Shown: in pieces, positions 22,513 through 33,252 of the stretch
Layout of the letters: every line of letters begins with the position of its first letter
Position numbering within the stretch: position 1 is the stretch's first letter
Assembly (NCBI RefSeq): GCF_030272615.1
Contig: NC_081406.1
Location: 109,875,283 to 109,939,282, forward strand
Origin: Cryptomeria japonica
Taxonomy: Eukaryota; Streptophyta; Pinopsida; Cupressales; Cupressaceae
Direction: 5' to 3'
Length of the DNA: 64,000 bases
Translations under genes and position numbers: made by a program
The notes under the pieces: model-generated
The model's database searches: none
Seen by the model: the letters and a program-made list of their open reading frames with translations, nothing else
Told to the model about the DNA's origin: nothing

Positions 22513-22984
22513 CTTAAGCCTTACTTACCTCATGCATTAATCACCTTGCATTTTTCATACTTCTATCAACCTCTTCTTTATTGGCAGTCAGATGTAGTCA
22601 ATTTATTTTTGGTAGACAACATAGGCTAGTCCATTTATCTTTCCTTCTGGCTATATTTAGCTTCAACATGGTAAATGGATTATATTCTGCTAGGATTGTG
22701 TAACGTTTCTACCCACTCTTCCACCACCAGCATCACTATACTGCCAAGTCAGCATGTCAATTTTTTTTAAAAAGGCATTTTTGTTTACGGACAACTTGAA
22801 TCCCATTGTAGATCGCCTCTCGGCGAAATTAAATCATTATTATATTCTGATATTTTAATTTATACTAAATTATTATTTTTTCTATTGAAGGTATCCCCAC
22901 TAGATGCCCATTTTTGAAGCGATAAGTTTTGAGATGAGACTAATCACTAGGATGTGTGCAAGGGCTTGTGCATTACACACATTA

Positions 22985-23060
22985 GGTAAACACCGGGTCC
23001 AGAGAATTGAACTTGAGATCAGTGTGGAGCAATCTCATTGCCCAAGCTAACTCTCCTACC
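22985..23060 (-). mobile_element. Possible tRNA-derived SINE head
   Basis: On the minus strand a box-A-like TAGCTTGGGC (23049-23040) is followed about 36 bases later by a box-B-like AGTTCAATTCT (23013-23003), close to the tRNA GGTTCGANTCC consensus. This is how polymerase III promoters of plant SINEs are arranged. The spacing is shorter than in a true tRNA and no poly-A tail or target duplication is clear. Confidence 0.35.
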
Positions 23061-24320
23061 CGAATTAATTTTAAAATATTATTAAGATATGATTATATTA
23101 TTATATTTTAATATATGCTTGTTATTATATTTTTATATTTCCATTAAACTCTTTACAAAAGCAAAAACATTCTTTTAGTATCAATTTATTATTATTATAT
23201 TTTTATATTTCTATTAATATCTTGACCAAAGATTTTTTTTAATTAAAGTACATTTATATTATCATATCATTATATTTTATTTTATATTAGTTCTTATCCT
23301 TATCCTTAAGAAAAAAAATGGATTTTATGTAGGATTAGGGATACTTTCAATCTTCCATAATATTATAATATTATTTCTGATATATTATTATTTTAGTATT
23401 ATATTATATTATATATTTTTAAAAATATAGAAATATAATTTTATTTTTATATATACATACTGAGAATATTAATGTACTAATCTTGTAATAAAATAATATA
23501 AAATTAAAAAAATAATAATAAAATAAATTCATGAAAAATAAAAAATAAAAATAAATTAAAAATTGGTAGTGTCCCTATAAAATATAATTGTGAGACATTG
23601 ATAACAATTGTAAGATAAGGATATATTTATAAGATATCATATATATTATTTTATCAAATATTACCTATAAATTGAATTAATAAATAAAAAATATATTATT
23701 ATTTTAAAAACTTTAATACAATATTAATAAGCATAATAAGGTTAAATATAATATAGTACATTAATATTAAATATTAAAATAATATGATAGTTACAAAAAT
23801 CATATAATATATTTTATACACATTAAAAAAAGAATGAAAGATAAAAATTAAATTGGACGAGAGAATAATAAATGTAATAGAAATAAGAGAGAGTGAGATA
23901 AAGAAAATAGAAATGTCAAAAATGATTAGATCTTATCTAGCTTAGGGGTGTCCTCAACTTTGTTGATTTTTGCATAGTTGAAGCATTGGAAGAGAGAACT
24001 AGAATTTGACATTGGATTAATGATTAGGTAGATGAACAAAAAGTTTTGATGTGTTAGACTAGGTCATTATAGTGTTCTATGCCTTAGACATTGTGCATGC
24101 ATTATTTTATTCACTATTGATTTTTGTTTTTAGGATGTACAAAATTTGTTTGTCTATGTTTTATATCTACACATACAAAATTATTAGTGTTAATGCATTT
24201 TTGAGGATTGTTTTAGATAGAAGACATATGGACTTTCTTGATAATAATCAAGTTTAATAGTTAATATAATAAGATTGATTATACACCAAATAAATAATTC
24301 AAACACTTTAAATATTAGAA
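23061..24320. other. Very AT-rich gene-free DNA
   Basis: Dominated by TATTAT and AATAAT low-complexity sequence. No coding signal is seen. Confidence 0.65.
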
Positions 24321-24430
24321 AGGGTGTAACATCAAGAAGGTCACCCATCCTAGTAGTCTCACCCAGACAAATAGTTTAGATGTTGATGCAATTAAGATTA
24401 AGTAAACTTAGTCTAGTACGATTAAATACA
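24321..24430 (-). pseudogene. Degenerate 5S rRNA-like sequence
   Basis: The minus strand contains TACTAGGATGGGTGACCTTC (24334-24353), which matches the conserved 3' internal control region of plant 5S rRNA, followed by GTTACACCC where 5S has GTTGCACCC. Upstream, TCGTACTAGACTAA corresponds to 5S ATCATACCAGCACTAA, and CATCAACAT to CATCAGAACT. The whole about 110-bp length of 5S can be followed with small deletions and C-to-T changes. It is not a functional gene. It could be a 5S pseudogene, a 5S-derived SINE, or the 5S domain of a Cassandra-type TRIM element. Confidence 0.65.
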
Positions 24431-26680
24431 TATGATTTTGTGTTGTGAGTTGAAAATAATCTAACATAATATCCTTAAAAACAAGTCCTAGATATACAAA
24501 AAGGGACCTTTGACATACAAGCCAATGGGTATAAGTCACATTTGTAAAAATTGACCTAAAAAAGTAAGAAATTTAAAATTGGAGGACTAAACCATAAATA
24601 TAGTTTAGTTCAATCAAGATAATTATGTAAGAAGTATAATCGAAAAAAGTAGAACCCTATAGAAATAAACTAATCATGTTTTACAACAACAAATTTGACA
24701 TATCAAAATAATGTTTAAGATGAGAATTAACTAATAAACAAAAAAATACAAATTTGATATTAAAGTCATAAATTTGCAACATTCATTCAAGAAAAAAACA
24801 TTAAAAATAAAATAAAGATATAAAATGTGAACTTTTATCCTCTACAATATTAAAAATATTCATTTAATAGATTTCTATTAACGATATATAATGACTAATG
24901 TAACACTTGATAAGGGGCATAATATAATTTTAAACTATCTGCCAACTTTAATAAAAATAATCACACAAATAATTGCTCATGCATTATGAGGTTGATGCAT
25001 TCACTACAAAGTGTGAGCCTTTGGGAGCCAAGGAATACTGACAAATGGTAGCCCCTTATGGCAAATGGTGCCTTTACCTAGCTTTTGATGACAAAGTTGG
25101 TGTTTATTTGGTGGTCTATGATGGCCTTGAATTTGAGCTACAATAGGGGCAAACGCAAGAAGTAAGCAAGGGTATAACCCAATTTGGTGGTAAAGGAGCA
25201 AGTGGAAGGAGAAAGAGTCGATGACACCATATTTGTTGAACATATTGTGAGGGAGATATCCAACTCGACACTACAAATATGGTTGTTATAGATATGAATG
25301 TTAGCATTATACTTGATGTGTGGAAATTTGTTGGACAATGATGGACCACCTTCTTGACCCTAGACAACCAGTTCAATAGAAAGATGTGTTTGATGTCTTA
25401 ATTTTTAAAGTTGTGTTTTCATATTATTCGTTGTTATCGGTCTTATTTCATGAGAACATAATTTATTTATTTTTCGAAAAAACATATCAATAATATATGA
25501 GAACATAATTGAGATTGTGGATTAAATTAAGACTTTTTTAAACTATCACATCTTAAAGGAGGAATAGGCCAAGTTTTATTGAGAACTGATGTATAAATAT
25601 CCTAGATGTCAATGGGTCCTTGATCTATTGATGAAGTTGAATGAGTACCAAAGATGAAGTCTTGTTGAGTGCAATACCATGACACTATAGGGAATGAGGT
25701 CTAGATTGTACCTCAACCATGACACTATATGGAATGAGGTCTAGATTGTACCTCAAACAAATTTGACGAAAATGGATGTCTTCAATCCTCAATCAAATGA
25801 AGATGTTCCAAGCCAAAACTCATGCTCTTATATCAGATAGCTAAACAATTCTATGAATGTGATAAAAATACAAAACCAAAAAAAAATTAAAAAAATAATC
25901 CAGACTAGTATTATTCATAATCAGAAAATGCTCCCTCAAATGAACAAGTGGAAAAACAATATAAAAATCTAATGGTTGTTTAGAGGGGCCTGCGTAATTT
26001 GTGCCTACCTTATTTCCTTTAAAGATTGAAGCTATGAAGAATATGAACCATATCTACTGCCTAAATAAAGTTTTATTTATCTGATAAGGGAATAATAGAT
26101 TTTTTCCTTTTTAATATCTGGCAAGTAATTTTTATCTAACTGTTAAGAACAGAATAGATTATACAAGCCCTAAATCTTTAATCCAGCTTATATTTGGAAA
26201 AAAGGAATGATTAGTGTAAACATTGACAATAAATGAGACAATGCGGACTGAAGGTTTTGTCAGTGATCTTGATCTTGTATTATTAAGTCTGACATTCCAA
26301 AAAGCAAAATTAAGGGATCATTTTGAATTGATAATTCTGAATCCTGAACCACCTGTAATTAGCATAATTATAGACCATCTACAAATCTATTTACAAAATT
26401 TACCTTCAGTACAGTGCACACCAAGGACTTTGTTAAAGCCCCCGCAAATTGACAGTCATTTCAAACTCAATGTCCATAAATGGTAAGGATCTGCTATTTA
26501 CTTGGATATCTTTTATAAACTAAGACAAAAATATATGGCATGTAAATATATTGGGTTTTTTTCTTTTTGCCATAAACGATATTAAACTGCTGCATTCAGT
26601 ACCATGCAGAGATCTATGCCTAGATAGATATATACAGTTAATCAGCTCTATACAAAAGGTGAAGGCCAGCAAGTTTTATG
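24431..26680. other. AT-rich intergenic DNA
   Basis: No convincing gene. A patch at 25000-25380 has higher GC and short frames on both strands but no recognised domain. A 40-bp perfect-period duplication lies at 25677-25756. Confidence 0.55.
25677..25756. repeat. Tandem duplication, 40-bp unit x2
   Basis: Units 25677-25716 and 25717-25756 differ at one base (AGGGAATG versus ATGGAATG). Confidence 0.95.
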
Positions 26681-29430
26681 TCAGAGACCATCACAGTAGC
26701 CTCCAAAAGATATTTGAGCTCTGACTACAGGAACTCCTCCTCCTATTCCTATTTTAGCTGCAGAAAGCGCCTCATTCAGTCGAGCTGCCTGGCTCATCAA
26801 TTGACCAATCTTCTGCACATTTACACAAAACACATTTAAATTTTTAAAAATTTATTATCATAAAATTGTGTAGATACATTATTTTTTAAGTACTATCCTT
26901 AAATATAATTTGATTAAATATTTAATCACAATTTTACACTTCATTCACTTTAAATATACAAAATAACTATTCTGTTATTGTTGACCAAAATTTCCATGAT
27001 AAAATATACAGAGTGGCAGTGGTAGGATCTATTAATGCTGAATAATTTCCTCAGAAACAGCCCTTAACACTAAATGACTTCCCCTGTACAGGACACCCAT
27101 TGATATTAAATGGTGTCCTTTGGTTTCCCTGGTACTAAATGGCTTCAGCTTTAAATTGTAAATGATTTCCCCTGTACAGGGGACCCATTAATTTTAAATG
27201 ATATCCTTTGGTTTCTCATGGATAAGTTGATACTTAATGGCTTCCTCTGTGCAAAGGTACTTCTAGAAAGTGATTATCGGTTTCAATTCAGGATGAAAAT
27301 ATCTCATTTGCTGAGTTGCAGCATCCATTAAGGTGATCAACTCTAATTCAAAGTATCAACGAGGTAAACAACTATGAAAAGAAGATTATAGCTCGTAACA
27401 ATTCTGTACTATAGACTAACTGTAAACAGTTGTTGAAGAGAAATAAATTGTCAGACAAAGTTTTCAAAGCTAACTCAGAATGGAAGATGGAGATTTTGAA
27501 AATGCACTGTACACAATTTATTTTATGATCCATCATTAAATTAAAAATATGAAATTTCTACAGTTTATGATATCAATATAGTAATATTCCTAAATTTTCA
27601 TTGTGTTATATTGTTTTACCATCAATGCTTTAGGGCGAGTTAAATGCAAAGAAGCGAAATGATGAGTGATCTGATGCATCAATGATTAAAAACATTACAC
27701 AATCAAAATTCAGATATATTATTATATTGCCTTCATTAAATTGTCAAAAATATTTACTTAAATGATTGTTTACATTGTATATATCTTTAGTGATTGATTA
27801 CACAGTATGATCTTTACACTCTAGTAGGCCAGTAACAAACATCTAAAACAGAGTAATCTAGAAACATTTCAAGCTAATATTATTAACTATAAAAATCTTA
27901 TATGATTGATCTTCTATATAGTTTTATCCAAAATATCCCTTTTTTCCTGAATCAGTGTTCTTAAAATAAATGAAAAAAACAGTTTTAATCTATCTAATGA
28001 AACTAAGTACAGATAATCTCGGAACGACACACTATAAATAATAAAGCTTTATTTCCAAATGGCTTTTTACTATTATACGCCTAAATTTAATATAAATCAA
28101 ATGAATTTTAATTTAGAGGTGAAGTTGCTTAAAAAAAATTACTATAGAATACAGATCAATTCTGGTTCTTAACAGTAAATGGATGTTCCTGGATCATTGT
28201 AAAGTAAAATTAAAGGGATCTAAGATCTGAGCAAATCGGATCTAAGATCTGAGATCTAAGAAATATTTAAAAGTTAAGATTAATTTATATATAAAATTCA
28301 ATTTAAACAGGCCTGAGCATAAATCAATTTAAAGATCAGTTGGGCTGTGTTACTGCCTGAAAGATCCTACAGCTCAACTATGCCTAACAAATTTTTTTAT
28401 ATACTTCAAGTCTATTTAGTCAGGCTAGACTAAATATAACCCAATTCCATGGCTAATTGCTGCAGATCAGACAAATTTGATAATTTTTGCTTTAATAAAC
28501 ATCTCTACTTACATCAATTAAGGAAAAAAACATGAGAATTTGAACCAAAACTTTAAATAGAGGTAGGGGAAAAAGAAAAACTAGCTGACTTACTCTGTTG
28601 TCTCCATAAACCTGAAATCGAACTAAGCCTTGATTTCGATTCTTATTCTGATTACCCTTCCGAAGATAAAATCTGCTACCCAGAATGACCAAGCCCATGA
28701 CTGCAGCCGCCATCCCAAACGAAGAAAGCATTCCAATATTCTTTGTCCAAATTCCCAACTGATTTATAAAATTCGCCTTCCCTCCCTCACACTTAGCAGG
28801 CTCAACATTACAGCAGTTCACCCGGGGAGAAGAAGGGCGACTCAACTGCGGAGAAGAAGGGCGGCTCAATCGCGGAGAACTAGGACAAGAACTAATCCTC
28901 TCAATTGCAACAACCTTCAAACCCTCCTCTTCGCCCTTGCCGACCTTCCATGAATTAAAAGAGGAATCTACTCTAAACAGGGCTAATTCTGTCACCACAA
29001 GCGGCCTAAAGATGCATAACCCCTCAATCACACCAGATCCCAAAGAACCAGTCGCTAAGGCTCCCAAATTCCCCTCCACTTCTTTCGCCGCCAGCAACGC
29101 TCCCAAACTCTCCTCATCTTCCTTCCCCAATATTACCTCCTCCTCAGAATGCAAAGCCTCCGCAGGTTTTCGATCCCGCAACCCATCGTCAACCACATCA
29201 GAACACAAATTCCCCGCGGGATTCACATCCAAACTCAATTCCGACGAAGGACAGGCAAAATAATCCGCATCTATGAAATTCCCCAACTCAATTTCCACTG
29301 ACAAGCGGTGTTGCGGATCCTCTTCATCCTCCCCGCGAATCGAACTCGGGGCAGAATTGAACTCAAGCACCTCCCACTCATCACCGCTGCCGTTCCGGTT
29401 AGCACAGTCGACATGCTCTTCACACCCCAT
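26681..29430 (-). CDS. Host gene: two-exon single-pass membrane protein, ATG8-interacting/DUF6821-like
   Basis: Exon 1 is 29430-28594 and exon 2 is 26812-26681, joined in phase 0 across a 1781-bp intron (donor AGA|GTAAGT, acceptor TGTGCAG|AAG), giving about 322 residues. I chose ATG 29430 (MGCEEHVD); no ATG lies upstream in frame. Seen: an acidic N-terminus with DEWEVL (residues 17-22), DADYFACPS (about 54-62), a serine/proline-rich stretch with three PSSP repeats (about 179-204), one hydrophobic segment (about 235-252), a basic stop-transfer RKGNQNKNRNQ, and exon 2 ending RAQISFGGYCDGL. The layout resembles plant ATG8-interacting (ATI) and DUF6821 proteins, recalled rather than searched. WEVL fits an ATG8-binding W-x-x-L. 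The open frame with correct splice sites argues for a live gene, the only one here. Confidence 0.75.
27071..27249. repeat. Intronic imperfect tandem repeat, about 88-bp unit x2
   Basis: TAAATGACTTCCCCTGTACA at 27071 recurs in modified form at 27159, each followed by a CCCATTNATNTTAAATG block and TCCTTTGGTTTC. It lies inside the intron of the host gene. Confidence 0.85.
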
Positions 29431-29632
29431 GATTTTTTTCTCCTTTCCTTGCTTCCTTTTCTCTGATTCAGTCTCTGTTTGTCTGTCAGCTTGCAATTGC
29501 ACAGCTAAAATTTTTCTTCAGCGCGCAATTGCTGCGGTATTGTAAGAAAGGGGAAAATATGAAATATATTATGATTGGGTGTGATTTTTTGGATAAAACT
29601 GGGGAGATTAGTTTAGACCAAATCAGCACTTT

Positions 29633-29735
29633 ACGTCACGTCAACTTGGTACGGGAAGAGACGTGCTACAGTTGTCTGCCACGTGGAAATATTCTAGAGA
29701 CACAACTCTGACCCTTTTTTCAATGTTGTGCACGT
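29633..29735 (-). promoter_or_regulatory. ACGT-core cluster upstream of the host gene
   Basis: Five ACGT cores lie 200-305 bases before the ATG: two in ACGTCACGT (29633-29641), GACGTG (29660-29665), the palindromic G-box CCACGTGG (29679-29686) and CACGTAAC (29731-29738). In plants such cores bind bZIP and bHLH factors, often in abscisic-acid or light responses. Regulation is inferred, not shown. Confidence 0.5.
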
Positions 29736-29739
29736 AACG

Positions 29740-30394
29740 GCCGCCCTCTTCCTTTACTCATCTTCTTTGCTTGTTTGTTTGTATAAACTTTAAAAAAATT
29801 TAAAATGGTGAAAAAATATAAAAATAAAAATTAAATTAAGGGGTTTATATTATTCTTTATCCTTTGCTCTAGTTTTACTTCAAGTACTGGCAGTTGCCGA
29901 AAGTGGGGCGGTCGGCGGAAGACCATGTTGGATCTGCTTTTTTTTCAGAATAATAATAATTGGCCCTTATAAAAAGTATCCATCATGTTGGATCTTATTG
30001 GCCGCCAATGCCACTTTGATCCTGTCTATAAAGTTAGATAAAAGTATATTTTATTAACAGATCATTCTTTTATTTATATTATTAGGAGAAAATGTCAAAT
30101 AAATAAATGTACACAAATGGTTGAAAGCTAACTTTGAGTATGGGTAATTCATCTGATTTTTTTGAGCTTAACTTAGACTTTCAAGAGTATTCTTAGAGGT
30201 ATGTGTTAACAAACATTTAAATTGAACATAATGGACAATGAAAATGAAAAACATAAGTTATATTCAACGACGTGTACTTGATATCAATAATTGTCACCAG
30301 GTCAACAATGATCAGCTGCAACAAGTCCTATTTAGTTGATAAATACTATACATGTGCTCTAACAAATAATCAGTGTTAAACTTCGTTGTGACAT
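29740..30394. other. Intergenic DNA
   Basis: No gene or repeat structure is recognised. Confidence 0.5.
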
Positions 30395-32780
30395 TGTTGG
30401 AGTAATTAAGACAATTATCTAATTATTAATTTAATTAGGTCCTTTTGTAGACACCTAAAATAAATTAAATCAATATTTAATTAATTTAAGCTTGTCAACA
30501 TAATTAATTGATTTCAGTGTGCTACAGATTCTTCTCAGTGTTAATTAAATCTAACTTAATTAATCTTGTCACTATTGTCCAATAATTAATTTATCAAATA
30601 AATTAATTGTTTCCATATTCTTCTAAAGTCACCTCAATAATTATTTCTTCTAAACCCACTCATTTAATTAATTTTAATTAATTAACCTAGTCATGTGATT
30701 CCTACAAATCACTTTTCCTAATCCATCATTAACCTAATTAATTCTTCTAGAATCTCTCATAATCCCACTTATCATTATTCTCCAATTTTAAAATCCCTCA
30801 TTCATGTCACATCAATCTTGAACCTCTCAAAGAAATTCAAATTTCTTTGAATCCCCCTATGCATCCTCACTTTGAAATTCAAATTTCTTTTCCCCCCTCT
30901 TCTCAAGGAATTTTATATTACTTTTTATTTCTCCAATGTATCCTTGATTCATGTCCACTATCTTGAATCAATCTTAACCTTTAATAAGCAAATCAATCTT
31001 GGCCCTCCATTGGCCTCCTCCAATCTATAAATTGGAGCATCTCTCCTTCTCAAAGGGAGTCTTCCATTCTTCTATCCTTATGCTGCCAATTTCTCCTCCT
31101 ATCATACTTTCTCATAATCCTCTATCAAATCCTTCTATCCATCATCCAAATCCTTAATCCCTCAAATCTTGTTGAGCACTTGAGAGCAATCCATATCCAC
31201 AACAAGCAAAAGAGAAAATCAAGTGGAGCAATCAAAGGGGCGTCTTCACTTCATGGAGCTCAATCTTAAGAACAAGTGGAGACTTACAAAGGTATAATGG
31301 TGTTTGTTGCATTTGTTTGATGTTCTATGCTTATTTCTATTCAAACTAATCATTTGCCTCTTAATCCTAGTTTCCCTCATGTTCACTTCTAATTACTTTG
31401 TTCACTTAAACTAAACTTATGTGTTTTTTAGCTTTTATTTAATTAGGTTAATATTAACTTCACTTTAGTTTAGTTGTAGTTGAGCTTTATTTAGCTTTAA
31501 TTTAGGACATCCTTGTGTTCTCTATATACATCAATATGAATAATAGGAATATAAAAAAAAAATTATATAACAACAAGTATAATATAATAATAACCTATTT
31601 CAAATAAAATTACTAACTTAACTTTAATACTCTATAAACCCTAACTCTTCTAGTAAACCTAAATATAATATCTTGATATCTCTTAGCGTACTTTATATAG
31701 ATTCTATTTAAGATATATATGCTAGTTACTATTAATTAATTAAGTCCTCTAATTACTCTGTTCACTTAAGCTAAATTTAGGTGCTTTATAGCTTTTATTT
31801 AATTAAGCTAATATTAGCTTCACTTTAATTTAGTTGTAACTGAACATTATTTAGTTCCTCATTCTTTTTCTTTAGTTCTCCTAAATTTAGTTTAGGGCAT
31901 CTTTGTGTTCTCTATATACATCACTATGCATTGTAATTTCATTTTGTAGTCTTTGTTTTTGAGGAATATGACATATTTCTCTTGCTACTGTCGTTTGTGG
32001 AAAGTGTTCTAGTTGTTGTTTGATCTTGTAGACTTGTGTTGTAGACTTTTGTGTTGCAAAATTCAACATGGTATTAAATGTTAGATTCAACAAACCCTTT
32101 CTCAAGCTTTGGGAGTTTCTTTTCTCAAAAGCATTGTAGGACCTCTAAGTTTGCCGCCTTGTGTGGATTTGGAAGTGGATAATTTTTTATCATTTTTTTG
32201 AGCAAAACCGGTGTCAGAATTTTTTTGGAAATTTTTTTTTTTTTGAAAAGTTTCTCTTTTCAAAAAAATTCTATTTTTGGAAAATTTTTATTTTTAGGAA
32301 GTTTGTATTTTTAAGAAGTTTATATTTTAAAAAAAAAAACTATTTCTAAATTCTTCTTCAAGCCCTTTTGACATGCAATTGATTTTTGGCTATATCTTGG
32401 CTATATAGCGTTTGATTTTCGACTTCCATATACCATTGAAAAGCTGATGCATAAGACTACTTAAATTTGTAGGTGTAGCTAATGCATAGGACTACTTAAA
32501 TTTGCAGCTGTTTTGTCTAATTTTTCTCTTGGTGATTGCTACATACCATTGAAGTCACACCTTTTTTTTCACTTCCAAGGCCATATATTGCACATCTTGA
32601 CTCCATTTTTTCCAAAACCAAATATCATTGGAAAGTTGGTTTGGTGCTCTATTTAGATCTACAACTATCATTTTTAGATTTTACTCTACCAACCTTTTTT
32701 GTTTTCACTTTATGGTCTGATTACTTGGTCGTTTTGGCTCCTAGAAACTTTTTGTTTGCAATGGATAACTTCTCCTGGGT
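30395..32780 (+). mobile_element. 5' remnant of an LTR retrotransposon (LTR plus leader)
   Basis: An LTR-like start TGTTGGAGTAATTAAG (30395) is followed by AT-rich U3-like sequence, a TATA box (CTATAAATTGG, about 31024-31034) and a pyrimidine-rich U5-like stretch. The far LTR edge is unclear, perhaps near 31290. Downstream, 32360-32760 has the leader-like sequence CATATACCATTGAAAAGC seen before gag in many plant gypsy elements. No gag or pol follows; sequence changes to AT-rich DNA near 32780. Confidence 0.45.
31389..31929. repeat. Imperfect direct repeats inside the LTR-element remnant
   Basis: The block 31389-31537 (CTAATTACTTTGTTCACTTA to CTCTATATACATCAATATG) recurs at 31749-31929 with an insertion of roughly 35 bases. 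Both copies contain CTTTTATTTAATTA and the TTGTGTTCTCTATATACATCA end. Confidence 0.85.
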
Positions 32781-32782
32781 TA

Positions 32783-32983
32783 TTTAATTATTGTTATTTT
32801 AAATAATATTATTTTAATTATATTTTTATAATATTAATTATAGCTCTTACTTCAATAAAATAATATCAATAATTACAGTGAAAATATACATTATTCTTAA
32901 AAATATATTTTTGATTTGATTATAAAATCTATATATTTATAATTATAATAATAATATTTATCTTAAACTTAATTATTAATTAT
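32783..32983 (+). repeat. Dispersed AT-rich repeat, copy 1
   Basis: This matches 43146-43351 in the same orientation over about 200 bases, with landmarks ATTATTGTTATTTTAAA, TAATTATATTTTTATAATAT, CTTACTTCAATAAAATAAT and ATCTTAAACTTAATTATTA. The two copies lie on either side of LINE-1. Confidence 0.8.
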
Positions 32984-33252
32984 TAGTTTAAAATTACATA
33001 TTATTTTAATTATATTTATGTAATATTAATAATAAATCGATGCAAAGCATCGACAACCATTTTCGAGCAGTCACTTTTGCTGCGAGGAATTCACAGGGGC
33101 TTCGCAAATCGCTTCTCTGTTTTGGCAAACAACTCTTGGGCTGAGGATCTTGGTGTGATTGTTTCACAAACCCACGAACAAGAGGCCTTCTTTGCAAAAA
33201 CAAAATATTATCTGATTGGCACGGTTAGGGCTCCCCCTCTTCCTACGAAGGT

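Noticed and set aside
25004-25376. Overlapping minus-strand frames that could be an exon
   Set aside because: Stops interrupt both strands and no splice-flanked domain is recognised.
26223-26486. Plus-strand ORF of 87 codons near the host gene
   Set aside because: No recognisable domain and no matching frames around it; length is compatible with chance.
28630-29263. Plus-strand frames opposite exon 1 of the host gene
   Set aside because: They are shadows of the GC-rich exon on the minus strand, which has correct splice signals and a membrane segment.
32161-32349. Phenylalanine-rich plus-strand ORF
   Set aside because: It is a translation of poly-T low-complexity DNA.
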